Origin: Picocystis sp. L7
Taxonomy: Eukaryota; Chlorophyta; Picocystophyceae; Picocystales; Picocystaceae
Direction: 5' to 3'
Assembly (NCBI GenBank): GCA_020975725.1
Contig: QXJR01000023.1
Coordinates: forward strand, 248,001-312,000
Length of the DNA: 64,000 nt
Part shown: positions 27,985 to 39,781 of the stretch, piece by piece
Layout: every line of letters begins with the position of its first letter
Position numbering within the stretch: position 1 is the stretch's first letter
Position numbers and translations under genes: made by a program
The notes under the pieces: model-generated
What the model saw: only the letters and a program-made list of their open reading frames with translations
What the model was told of the DNA's origin: nothing
The model's database searches: none

Positions 27985-28965
27985 GGCGTCGAAAAAAAGG
28001 CGCCTTGAAACGCGGCCGAACCGCTTCTGGTGCGACACCGTCGGTCCGATCCCACCAGGGAGTCCCATCCCACCTCCCCTCTGCTTTCCCTTTCGAAAGG
28101 GAATTCGTCTCCGATCGATCGGGAAGCGAGGTCGGGTTCGATCGGAATGGAACCCGAAGCCTTCGCCTTCGTGGTGGCCATGGCCGACGTGGACGAGGTG
28201 GTGGCACGTCTTCTCGGACGCGTTCGCGAGACGGGGAAGATGCACGTGGAGGGATTCGAAGCAGGACGTGGACGGCCGGACTCGACCACGCCTGCCACGA
28301 AGCGTGGGTGGCGAGGCCGCCTGGCTTCTACGAGGTCCGAAAGGAGGAGGGATGGCGGGAGGCGCGTGCCTGGTCCATGAAACGACGTGCACGGCAGGTC
28401 CGTGGATGCCTCGTGGGAGCATGTGCTTCCAGGGATGCTGCACCCGTGCGCCATCCGTCGCACGCCTCGAGGAACCGTTCGTTCGTGCGAGTCTCGTCGT
28501 TCGCGAACGGGTCGGTCTTCGCGTGCGCGTTTCCCCTCCACGTCGGACCGGTGTTTTCGATCCTTTCGTCCGAGTAACGAACGGTCCGACGGACCCACGT
28601 CCTCCACGCAAAAGGGGGAATGCGCCTGTCCGCGAGGAGCGACGGGAGGAAAAGGTTGGCCATCGCGTCCATCCGCACTGTTTCTCTCTCACTTTCACGT
28701 GTCGATTCGGGAGGAGGGTCTCCCACGTCCGCCCTCCACGTCCCTCCACGCGGTCCACGCGGTCCACCCTTTCCCCCCCCGCGGATCGCCTCCGATCGAA
28801 CCCCGAGGCGCTCCCTTTCGAACCCGCGGAGACGCCCCTTTCGATCGGGGGACCGCGAATGGACCGCGTGGACCGTGTGTGGGGTTTGAGGGGGGAAGGG
28901 GGGAACGGTGCTCGGACGCGAGTTTCGTCGACGACACGAAGGAACGTGGACCGCGAATTGGCGCG
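27985..28965. other. Divergent GC-rich promoter, VTE4 / plastid ABC1K
   Basis: 981 bp between two plastid-protein genes. It contains a perfect 14-bp palindrome CCCTTTCGAAAGGG near 28088, tandem CACGCGGTCC copies around 28745-28765 with inverted counterparts near 28860-28875, and GATCGAACCCC (about 28795), which is shared with the 24 kb array. A plus-strand ATG at 28148 opens a 77-codon frame of doubtful coding value. No firm gene. Confidence 0.5.
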
Positions 28966-31266
28966 ATGGCGTCTCACGCGCGCATCACGTGCCTTGGCGG
29001 GCCGAAGAGGCGATGGGAAGGAGGCACGAGATCGAGAAGACGTGCCACGCGAACAGCATCCGCCTCCTCGGACGCCATGCGACGCCAGATGCGAGTGATG
29101 AGGGAGCAGGCGGAAGAGGACGACCAGCTGTCCACGCTCATGCGCGGATTGCGCGGACAGAACATCGACGATCGGGACTTCGCCGATGCCAACGTGCGCA
29201 TGCAGCTGGTGGAAATCGACTCCTCGTACGAAGGAGACGCGCTGCCGCTCGTGTACGATCCCGACCAAATCGCTGCCTACTGGTCCAAGCGACCGGTGGC
29301 CGTGATGACGCGTGTGCTGCAGCTGATGGGCATCGCAGGAGGATTCATCTCCTCCATCGTCGGAGACCTGATCGCCGGAAACATCGAGAGAAACGACGTG
29401 CTGAGAGCGAGGCAGCTTCGAGAAATCGTCACGTCCCTGGGACCTGCGTACATCAAACTGGGACAAGCCCTGTCCATTCGACCCGACATCCTCTCGCCAG
29501 CGGCCATGAACGAGCTGCAACAACTGTGCGACAAGGTGCCAAGCTACGACAGTGAAATCGCCATGGAACTGTTGCGACAGGAACTGGGAAGGGACTGGAA
29601 GGAGATTTACAGCGAGCTCAGTACAGAGCCTGTGGCCGCTGCCTCGCTGGGCCAGGTGTACAAAGGGAAACTGCGCTCGACAGGAGAAGCCGTGGCTGTC
29701 AAGGTGCAGCGCCCATACGTGCTGGAAACGGTGTCGGTGGACCTGTACGTCATGAGAAGGATAGGATTTGCCCTCAGGAAGGTACCGCAAATCACCACCG
29801 ATGTTGTCGGTTTGCTCGACGAATGGGCTACAAGGTTCTTCGAAGAGCTGGATTACGTCAATGAAGGGAAAAACGGCACAAAGTTTGCGGAACAAATGGC
29901 GGAGGATCTCCCTCAGATCGTGGTGCCGAAAACATACTCGGAATACACGTCCAGGAAGGTCCTGACCACGTCGTGGTTAGAGGGGGAGAAGCTCAGCCAG
30001 TCGACTGCTGATGATGTCGGCGACCTAGTCAACATTGGTGTGATCTGCTACTTGAAGCAGCTTCTAGACACAGGGTTCTTCCATGCGGACCCCCATCCTG
30101 GGAACCTGATCCGGACCCCGGATGGTCGTCTAGCTATCCTCGACTTCGGATTGATGACGCAAGTGAACAATGACATAAAATACGGCATGATTGAAGCAAT
30201 CAGCCATCTGATTCACCGGGACTATGAGGCAATCGTCCAGGACTTTGTGACATTGGAGTTCATTCCCGAGGGCGTGGATCTCTCGCCGATCCTTCCTGTC
30301 CTTGCCAAGGTGTTTGACCAAGCGCTTGAAGGCGGTGGTGCCAAAAACATCAACTTCCAGGAGCTTGCTGCTGATTTAGCACAGATCACGTTTGATTATC
30401 CGTTCAGGATACCTCCGTATTTTGCACTAATCATTCGTGCTATTGGTGTATTGGAAGGTATTGCGCTCGTTGGGAATCCTGAATTTGCCCTGGTGGACGA
30501 GGCTTACCCGTACCTAGCAAAGCGACTGTTAACGGACAACTCGCCCAGACTGAGAAAGGCTTTGAGGTATATGGTCTATGGAAGGGGCACAGTGTTCGAT
30601 GCTGAGAGGTTGATCGATCTTCTGGAAGCATTCGAGACGTTCAGCGCAAACACTCAGTCTACAAGAAACGCTGGAAAGCAGCAGGACAAGGTTGAGGCAG
30701 GTAGAACATCTCGGAACAACCCGTTTAGACTGCCACCTCCTCCTTTCGGGTTTCCGACCCCTCCTGCTTTGCCAGCACCTGCACCTGCACGCGCATTCTT
30801 AGGTTCTACGAATCTCGTGTCTCCGGCAGGGACCAACTCCAATGCCGAGTCCAGGGAGGCTTTGAAGTTCATATTCTCGTCTGAGGGGGAGTTCTTTCGA
30901 GAGTTTCTTGTGGACGAGATAGTGAGGGGGATCGATGCTGTGAGTCGCCTACAAGCAAACAGTGCGGCGAAAACATTCGGATTGGAAAAAATGTACATTC
31001 CAGTGCTACTGCCTGGGGCGGTGAAAAGAGCTCTTCCAATCAGCCCGGAGGTGAGCGAGGAAGATAAGCTTGTCGTAGAGAATGTCACCAAAATCTTGGC
31101 TTTCCTTGCCTCTGGGAAGAATGGACAGCTTGATACTGCGTCTGTGATATCAGAACTGATGCCTGTCCTACCTGAACTTGCAACTGAATTGCTGCCTGAG
31201 GTATCTTCACGCCTCGTATCAAGAACGGCTGCACGCACTATTCGGGACATATACGTCAGAGAATAG
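28966..31266 (+). CDS. Plastid ABC1-like atypical kinase (ABC1K1/ABC1K3 group)
   Basis: 766 residues from Met 28966. Plastoglobule-associated members of this family regulate prenyl-quinone and tocopherol metabolism and photosynthetic acclimation. The N-terminus is a Ser/Arg/Thr-rich transit peptide. Kinase motifs: AYIKLGQALSIRPDILSPAA (KxGQ), AAASLGQVYKGKL (Ala loop), AVAVKVQRP, FEELDYVNEG, GFFHADPHPGNLIRTPDGRL and AILDFGLM. The long C-terminal extension (FSSEGEFFREFLVDEIVRGI, VISELMPVLPELATELLPEV) is typical of plant plastid members. It sits head to head with VTE4, whose product chemistry plastoglobule ABC1Ks affect. Single exon. AATAAA follows at 31311. Confidence 0.93.
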   Translation: MASHARITCLGGPKRRWEGGTRSRRRATRTASASSDAMRRQMRVMREQAEEDDQLSTLMRGLRGQNIDDRDFADANVRMQLVEIDSSYEGDALPLVYDPDQIAAYWSKRPVAVMTRVLQLMGIAGGFISSIVGDLIAGNIERNDVLRARQLREIVTSLGPAYIKLGQALSIRPDILSPAAMNELQQLCDKVPSYDSEIAMELLRQELGRDWKEIYSELSTEPVAAASLGQVYKGKLRSTGEAVAVKVQRPYVLETVSVDLYVMRRIGFALRKVPQITTDVVGLLDEWATRFFEELDYVNEGKNGTKFAEQMAEDLPQIVVPKTYSEYTSRKVLTTSWLEGEKLSQSTADDVGDLVNIGVICYLKQLLDTGFFHADPHPGNLIRTPDGRLAILDFGLMTQVNNDIKYGMIEAISHLIHRDYEAIVQDFVTLEFIPEGVDLSPILPVLAKVFDQALEGGGAKNINFQELAADLAQITFDYPFRIPPYFALIIRAIGVLEGIALVGNPEFALVDEAYPYLAKRLLTDNSPRLRKALRYMVYGRGTVFDAERLIDLLEAFETFSANTQSTRNAGKQQDKVEAGRTSRNNPFRLPPPPFGFPTPPALPAPAPARAFLGSTNLVSPAGTNSNAESREALKFIFSSEGEFFREFLVDEIVRGIDAVSRLQANSAAKTFGLEKMYIPVLLPGAVKRALPISPEVSEEDKLVVENVTKILAFLASGKNGQLDTASVISELMPVLPELATELLPEVSSRLVSRTAARTIRDIYVRE

Positions 31267-33517
31267 GTGCCAAAACCTTTGCAGAGACCAACAATTATGT
31301 TTACACTTCTAATAAATTCGAAGATTGATCAAGAACGTCTGGCCGCCATCTGTCCTACTGCCAAGGATCGGCGAGACCTTCTTCGCCTTGGACAAGATTC
31401 AACATTTTACATTTTGACATGATCGAACTCGCGTATGAAAATTTTTCGACAGTGTTGGGGCCGTCGAAGACAGAAGCTGTCTTCGCTCGGAAAGCGAGAC
31501 AAAACGGTTAAACTTCTTCTTGAGGAAAGGTTGGAGGGTTCTCCCAGGTAGCTCGTGGTTGTTAGGGAACCTCTCCGTCTTGTCGAAACATCATACAACC
31601 ATGGTTCCCGAGAAAGAACGAGAACCTTTTGTACGCAATACGTTTGATCTGCTCCTTGCCAGTGATCACAAGGCTTGCTACACAAGCCGTTCGTATTGGT
31701 TTTTCGCCGCGGTAGAGCAAAGATTGGGACAAAGGTGTTTTCACGATGTTGTCCGCAACTTCCACAAATGTGGCTTGAAGGCAGTTTTACATACTGGTGG
31801 GGTTCATGACTTCAAATGCATATGTATAGAAGCCAAGCCGAACTGAATGCAAATGCAATCAAGACGGAATTGTTAGACCCATTCCACAACTTTGGCCATG
31901 GCAAAGAAGCAAGAAAACTTCGTCAAGTTGAATTCTACTTACGATGCAAGCAACCACAAACAAACATTGCACCACAAAGATAAATTTGCACATACTCCCC
32001 CATCCTTTCTAGGTTTGACAATCAACTGCTAGAAAACGTTTGCGAGGCACCATACCGTTGAAGAAACTACCTTCGTTGGAAGGATGATCCAACTTGGAAG
32101 ATAGATATTGTAGAAATTGCTTGCCATTTTTGAAAGCATGCAAACAGTCTAAGCATGCGAAAATGCTTCCACTTACGATTACAAATATCAATATTCAAAT
32201 TACTTCCTGGAAGAACGTTCCCATTCCCCTCTTTACCACGCAAGTAAGCAATCCAAACATCTCGGACGGTATTGGCATGTGATTTGGCCTCAACAGTTGC
32301 ACAACTAAAAAATGTCGACATGGTTGACAAGTAACAAACCTACAGCAGTGATGGAGCGACGCTACATATCACCCAAAGGTTTGAACACGAATCAATCAAG
32401 CATTATCGTGAAAAACTCGTCTCAGATGCCGAGGGCGTGCAAGTCATCACACGAACGCCATTCATCCTTTTTATGTGGGGCTCTTGTCACATCTACCTAT
32501 TCGTTGTCTAGTTTCATCTTGCAATCACGTTATAGTTTCTTCGAAACCGGGATGGAGCAGGTCTTAACATATCATGTTGTTCAAGTGATCGTACTCCGTA
32601 TTCTTTGTGTGCAGAGGTGACACTACCTCTCATGCCCTCAATAGTATCGGATGACGTCTTGAAGAAGGACCATCGAGGAATCATAGCTACAAGAGGGCAA
32701 GGAGGCACGAGCATTCGAACTATCGCGATCCCTAAGATGTTGTAGTGTTGGTTATCCATGGCTCTTTGCTCACCGATCCTCGCATTTGCTAGGTTGCCAA
32801 ACGGCCACGCCAAGACACTTACAAGTATGTTGTACGTGGAAGTCCCAAGCCGCTTCCTCTATCCCGGGATCCCTGATGTTGTACACTTAGTTCTTTGGAA
32901 CACTACCCATTGAGGCATGCCACCACAATGGAAATCCTTCTTTAAGGTGCGCAAGTTGCTTGGTCTCGAAGGAGGAATAACTTGCCGTCAATGCAGAATG
33001 GATGACAAACTTCACTGTACCTCTACGGACCTTCGTGTGGGGACTCAACATCCGCCATACCAATTACAATATTGAATCGAAGGAACTTTATTGAGACTCA
33101 CCCAATCAAACCATGACAACCTTGTGGTCGTTTGGTGCCTGTCACGAGTGATTGAACTTCCTCTCGTTCACACCATCGCCAAACGAGCCGACTTTCTGCC
33201 ATCTCACCCCCATCAACCCCTCCATCAGCACATCGAGTGGAACATTCCACCCATGGAGCAACATCTCATTGCACCCATGGCGCAAGTACCGGGACCAACA
33301 TAGATTTGCACAAGTCCTCATGTCAGAACCAAGGAGTATTTGGGATCTCTGACACGCTGCGACACTTGGAAACGGGAAGATTGAGAAGTAGGTCAGGGCT
33401 GTGTTAAGCCATTCTAATATGTATGAAAATTATTCCTTCAGTGCCGGCTTGCCTCTCGGTGCAAGCCGTTCTCGATTCAGTGTGGCAGGTCTCCTACCAT
33501 GCACACCTTCTCGTGCT
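31267..33517. other. Long gene-free convergent region
   Basis: 2.25 kb between the stop codons of the plastid ABC1K and PSRP-3, visibly lower in GC than its flanks. Many short frames on both strands; none is convincing. No terminal repeats or transposase-like domain could be recognised. An AATAAA at 31311 probably ends the kinase transcript. It may hold a non-coding RNA or decayed sequence. Confidence 0.5.
31311..31316 (+). terminator. Polyadenylation signal AATAAA (ABC1K)
   Basis: AATAAA 45 bp after the plastid ABC1 kinase stop, within ACTTCTAATAAATTCG. Confidence 0.5.
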
Positions 33518-34141
33518 TCATGAACCAATGAATTCACAGTCTGGAAACTTCTCCCTTGCCTCGGAGAGTGTGTGCTTGACTCCTTCTTCCTGCCAGAAGT
33601 TGATAACTTCTGTGGTACGGTTGAGCAGGAGCACTGCATCCCTCTCGGACACCCACGGTTTGGCATCGAGGGCTTCTTTGAGTTCCTCCCACGCATCTTT
33701 GCGCGGCCAGAAGAAGTATTCGGTCATGGGGCTGAAGTTGTCTTTCTTGAGCACTTGATCTACGCAAACTGCGATGTTTTTCTCGAGCCAGAGGAACTTT
33801 AGCTTGTACACGGGCTCTGGAGGTGGTTCCTGGGGCATCACGGCCTCGGCGGGGTCCACGTATTCCACAGACTTTCATTTCGTCGCGCACATTGTTGAGT
33901 CAGCCACGTCGAACTCCAATTTCATCGTTATGCTTGCGTTTTATCGTCGCTCGTGACGCACATCAAAATCCACCGAACGCACGACGTGTTGTTTGCGCGT
34001 CATTCCGACGTGGTTCCTGACCCCGCCTCCCGTTTTCCTTCCGATCGACGCCACGCGCAGGACGCGTTTTTCGACGTTCGCCTTCCTTGCGGTGCGCATG
34101 TTCCCTCGTGCGGTTGCGGCGGACATGGCGGCGGTGGCCAT
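33518..34141 (-). CDS. PSRP3: Plastid-specific ribosomal protein 3 (cS23, Ycf65)
   Basis: Component of the chloroplast 30S subunit. Two exons: 34141-33962 (60 residues, a Thr/Ala/Arg-rich transit peptide starting MATAAMSAATARGNMRTARK) and 33871-33518; intron 90 nt (GTGCGTCACG...AAATGAAAG). The spliced protein has 177 residues. The conserved domain is clear: VYKLKFLWLEKNIAVCVDQV, PMTEYFFWPRKDAWEELKEA and KPWVSERDAVLLLNRTTEVI then NFWQ. In red algae this gene (ycf65) is plastid-encoded; a nuclear copy with a transit peptide is the plant/green condition. The intron falls close to the transit/mature boundary. Confidence 0.95.
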
Positions 34142-34334
34142 CGTCGTGAACGTGGAGGTCAATCCACTGGGCCTGTCCCCCTCTCCCCACCCTCCCGAAT
34201 GGCCCGCCCCTGTAGCATGCGATCGGGGTGGGGGAGGCGGGGACGACCGAGTGGGGGGGAGGGGACAGGGAGGGGAAGAGAAAAAACTGCGCGTTACCAG
34301 GAAATACGAGGGGATCCAATGGGGGACCATCCGC

Positions 34335-36224
<1,890 letters not shown>

Positions 36225-37318
36225 GGCTCTCCAGCTACGATTGAGGCCCGGCACGCGCGCACGTGTGCGAGAAAGGCGCGCAAACAGACACCGCTCGGTG
36301 GTGCGGTCCCAGGAGAAATGGAAGCAATCCTCGGATGGACCAAAGCACGGCCCAGGTCGCCTTCCCGGGGGAGAGGCACACACGGTTGTGACGCGGGCGA
36401 GGGACGTCCGAGGAGGACGGTTGTGAAACCCGGGGGGATCGGCCGGGGAGGCAGGTGGTTGTGACGTCCGATCGAAGCCCCGGGAAGGACGGTTGTGAAC
36501 TTCGTCCGAACCGTTGGGTCCCTCCCCACTGCTCCTGGTGGGGGCACGTCCTCACTCCGCCCTTGCAGGGCTGTGGATTGGATCCTTCGGTGGACTCGAC
36601 AGGACCTGGACGTGCATCCGACAGGGAACCCGGACCACGTGCGCGCCTCCATTCGAAAGCCGGTGTCGGGTAGAGGAACAAGGGATCGGCAGCTAGGGAC
36701 ATGACGGGTGGGAGGACGATTCGCAGACGTCCGGCCGGAGGTCAAGGGAGAAAACCATCGCCCGTTGGAGGGGATTCCCTACGATGGATGGAACGAGGAA
36801 CCCTCTCGTTCCCTCGTCGATGACGCCCTGCCTTGTTCCCATCGGACCACGCGGCACCCAGTGGATCCCACGCGATCCGTTAGGACATGGGAGGCATTGC
36901 GTTCCACCGCCATTCGTGCATTCGTGCACCACCTGCGCCATGCCGTGTGCGTCCCCTGTCCCATGGGATTCTCATCCGTCCAGACGGGTATCGACGAAAC
37001 GGTTGTGACCCCCACAACCGTTCTTTCGTCGTCCACGACCCTAAGGACCGAGGGAGGGAGAAGTCCGCTTCGACCCCGCTTCCCCCGGTTCGTTTTCCCA
37101 TCCATTGGACACGTCCTTCCAATCGATCGAACGACTCGCCCGATCAACCGACCGGATCGTCCCCACCAACGAAACTTCGTTCTCCCGACGAGGAGCGCCA
37201 CTGCGCTCTCTCATCCTCTGCGGTAGATGTCGCATGTCGGCCCGAGTGCTTGGCATCGGGTTCGGCTGCAAGAGGGCAGTCGCACGGTGTCGACGTGAGA
37301 TTGCAGCACGCACACGCG
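36225..37318. other. Divergent region, ATP synthase beta / Q-P-rich gene
   Basis: 1.09 kb without a convincing gene. The left part holds the ACGGTTGTGA cluster listed separately; the rest is mixed GC-rich sequence. Confidence 0.5.
36382..36498 (+). promoter_or_regulatory. Four regularly spaced GGTTGTGA motifs
   Basis: ACGGTTGTGA (or GTGGTTGTGA) at 36382, 36417, 36455 and 36489, spaced 34-38 bp and all in the same orientation, 158-274 bp upstream of the ATP synthase beta start. A fifth copy at 36999-37008 is followed by its partial inverse CACAACCGTT (37013-37022), nearer the divergent gene. Candidate binding sites for one factor. Confidence 0.55.
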
Positions 37319-38317
37319 ATGGAGAAAGAAAGCGCGGACACAGGGACGCAAGAGGCAGGTCCTGCACCCGAGGGAAGCAGGGAAGAACCCGAGGTGAAGG
37401 GAACGGTGGCCCAACAGGAAGAACCGAAGGCGCAAGGACGGAGTTTGATGCAGATCGTGACTTTGCTGGACCAGATGGCCGAAGACGTGTGCAAGCTTGT
37501 CGTGGACAAGGACGCGGACGAAGCGATCGAATCGTTGGAAAGCAAACTAGAAGTGATTGACTTCGCCTGCGAAAAAGCGGAGAAAGAGGCCTTGGACGAC
37601 GAATCCTACCTGCTGCTCAGCCAGCTTGCGAAAATACTCAAATATCTGAACGGACAACTCGTACAGGATCGGGATGAACAAATCTCCCAGTTCGTCCTAG
37701 TGCGAGCAGGTAATGGGTTGGAGGTGCGGGCCCTCGATCCCAATGTGCAGAGGGAAGCCTTCCCACCGAGACAAGAAGTACTTCGCCAGGCCATGCAAGG
37801 TGGAGGTTCGTATGTTTATCCTGCTCACTCTGCAATGGCCTATCAGCCATATGGTGTGCAGCAGCCACATGCACGAGTTTCTGCACAGTACCCAACGTAC
37901 TATCCTGGAACCCACGCTATGCATTATTTGAGCGAGGGGGCCATACATAACCACGAAGCACACGTGCCCACGCCATCGTACACCGCACCGGCCCATATCG
38001 ACATGCACACGCAAATGCTTCTTGGGCAGACAAGGGGTGGAATGCAGTATGGCATGGTGCCACATGCTTCCTACGGCTATCAACCTAACCCACAGCTCCA
38101 ACTTGGGCTTCCTGTGTATCCACAAGGCCAACAGATTCAAAATCCACCCCAGATGCATGGACTTCAGATGGCTGGATTTCCACAGAATGTAGCGCCACAA
38201 TGGAACCAGATGATGCCGTCGTCTATGCAGCACCCTCCTCCTCAAATGTTGCCGCTGACAGATCAGCGGAATGGTCAGAGCCACCAGCCTTACTCAGCAT
38301 TTGCGCGAAACCGGTAG
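37319..38317 (+). CDS. Hypothetical protein with Q/P/H-rich tail
   Basis: 332 residues from Met 37319 (MEKESADTGTQ). Residues 1-45 are acidic and disordered. Residues 45-130 form a helical segment (LMQIVTLLDQMAEDVCKLVV, then DEAIESLESKLEVIDFACEK and LLLSQLAKILKYLNGQLVQD) that may be a coiled coil. The rest is low-complexity, rich in Gln, Pro, His, Tyr and Met. This resembles RNA-binding or transcription-associated scaffolds, but no domain can be named. An upstream extension to 36887 is unlikely. AATAAA at 38433. Confidence 0.75.
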   Translation: MEKESADTGTQEAGPAPEGSREEPEVKGTVAQQEEPKAQGRSLMQIVTLLDQMAEDVCKLVVDKDADEAIESLESKLEVIDFACEKAEKEALDDESYLLLSQLAKILKYLNGQLVQDRDEQISQFVLVRAGNGLEVRALDPNVQREAFPPRQEVLRQAMQGGGSYVYPAHSAMAYQPYGVQQPHARVSAQYPTYYPGTHAMHYLSEGAIHNHEAHVPTPSYTAPAHIDMHTQMLLGQTRGGMQYGMVPHASYGYQPNPQLQLGLPVYPQGQQIQNPPQMHGLQMAGFPQNVAPQWNQMMPSSMQHPPPQMLPLTDQRNGQSHQPYSAFARNR

Positions 38318-38758
38318 TGCTGTTGGACACCTCATCTTGGGAAAAAAGATAAGCCCCTCCAGAAATAAAGTTGCTGGACGAAAGGCCGATCACGAGATCC
38401 TTCAAGAGGCATGCATGGGGAGCATGCAGCTGAATAAATGTATTGGAAACACTTCGTATGCACATTTTTTATTAAGACTGAGCAGTGCCGCACATGGTTG
38501 CGTTATTCAAAGTTGTTTGGTGTATCTATCAGAAGAGTCTGTATTCACAGACAGCTGTTCCAATAAGGAATCACCTTTTGTTGCCTTACATTCGAACTTT
38601 TCAGGATTACTGACCGCAGGGCATCGTTTTCCGCAACTGGAACATCCATGGTCTCCCTGCATGCAAAAGTTTTCCCTCTCAGCAAAGTGACGGTTCGATG
38701 AGGGGCTACGGGGGTCTCATTGTTGCACTTCATTGCATGGAAATCACTGGCGGCAGAG
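38318..38758. other. Convergent 3' spacer
   Basis: 441 bp, AT-rich, holding the two 3' ends, with AATAAA at 38433 on the plus strand. Nothing else recognised. Confidence 0.5.
38433..38438 (+). terminator. Polyadenylation signal AATAAA
   Basis: AATAAA 116 bp after the Q/P-rich gene stop, just after two overlapping GCATGC sites. Confidence 0.4.
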
Positions 38759-39781
38759 CTACTCGTTTCCTCCACCCGTATCTGTAATTATACTTGTTTC
38801 ATCTCGTGTTTTCGAAAGCCGTCGCAATTGCTTTTTCACAGCCTGTGTCCAGCTGTTAGCACGTTCAGAAGCATTGTGACTCCCAGTTGTATACATAGCC
38901 GCCTCGTCTCTTTCTCCACATCTGTGAAGAAATTCTTCATGGTTCACAAGGGTTGCATCAAAACATCGTTCTGAAGCCTGTTCAATTTTTGCTGCCAGCT
39001 CTTCCATCGCAGCAACGTGCTCTCTTCGTTTCAGGCGCAAAAATGGAACGCGCAAGAAAATGTAAATTGCTTCCAGGCCATAGCAATCGATGCAAGAGCA
39101 CGAGGCCACGCGGATCAATCCGCTTCTTTCAGCGGATTCTTCAGCAAGAACTCCTGAAACTTGCTCATCCACGTCTTCTTTCGTAAGCTCCCTGAGTGAC
39201 ATATCAATATCAGCAAAATTGAGGAGAACGAGAACATCTACGTCGGCAGGAACACCCTTTAAGATTTCGATGGCCGTGTCTAAAGTACTTTTCCTCGTTG
39301 GATCCACCAGCAAGAGCACTGCATCAGCGGCAGGGCGCAGCACACTATCTCCATCCATTCTTTGTGTGTCTTGAGCGATCGATTGTAGGTCTCCGGTCGT
39401 GCTGCTATTGTCCGCATGCTCGGTTTCTATGGGCGAACCTCCTGTGGCCAAGACATCATGTGCTGCCGTGGAATTCTCCACGACTTCCCAGACGGTGACT
39501 TCCACGGAGTCCGTGGGATCCTCCAGGTCGGTCCACACCACTTGCGAGTGCTCCGTTTTCTTGGTGGAAGCGTATTCGAGTGGCAACTCCTCTCCTTGCA
39601 GTCGCTTCGACAGCGAAGTCTTGCCTACGGCTGTGCCTCCTCGCACTTGCACTTGCATGGCGTATTGCACGGTTGCACTGGTACCTCCACGTGCAGCGGG
39701 AGAGCAGGGAGGAAGCTCTCCCTCGCGGAATGGATGATCTTCCACCGCATGTTGCACGTGTCGGCTGTGCTTGTGTCCCAT
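38759..39781 (-). CDS. RABL6-like small GTPase
   Basis: 340 residues. The N-terminal half has a Ras/Rab-type GTPase fold as in Rab-like protein 6: VQYAMQVQVRGGTAVGKTSL (P-loop GGTAVGKTS), SQVVWTDLEDPTDSVEVTVW with WEVVE in place of the usual WDTAG, then DAVLLLVDPTRKSTLDTAIE, LKGVPADVDVLVLLNFADID (NKxD replaced by NFAD) and the SCSCIDCYG...PFLRLKRRE end. A 50-residue insert lies between switch II and the fourth strand. The altered G2-G4 motifs suggest weak or unusual nucleotide binding, as in RABL6. The C-terminal 100 residues are charged and disordered. The single ORF starts at 39781. Confidence 0.8.
   Translation of the reverse strand: MGHKHSRHVQHAVEDHPFREGELPPCSPAARGGTSATVQYAMQVQVRGGTAVGKTSLSKRLQGEELPLEYASTKKTEHSQVVWTDLEDPTDSVEVTVWEVVENSTAAHDVLATGGSPIETEHADNSSTTGDLQSIAQDTQRMDGDSVLRPAADAVLLLVDPTRKSTLDTAIEILKGVPADVDVLVLLNFADIDMSLRELTKEDVDEQVSGVLAEESAERSGLIRVASCSCIDCYGLEAIYIFLRVPFLRLKRREHVAAMEELAAKIEQASERCFDATLVNHEEFLHRCGERDEAAMYTTGSHNASERANSWTQAVKKQLRRLSKTRDETSIITDTGGGNE

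Noticed and set aside
28387-28965. N-terminal extension of the plastid ABC1 kinase
   Set aside because: The frame is open but reads as Arg/Pro/Ser-rich GC-driven sequence; Met 28966 gives a normal transit peptide.
27055-29895. 946-codon minus-strand frame including VTE4
   Set aside because: Only the last 309 codons match a protein. The rest crosses the divergent promoter and the start of the ABC1K gene on the other strand.
31267-33517. Transposable-element remnant in the long AT-rich gap
   Set aside because: Short frames were inspected on both strands; no transposase, reverse transcriptase or terminal repeat could be recognised, so no element is claimed.
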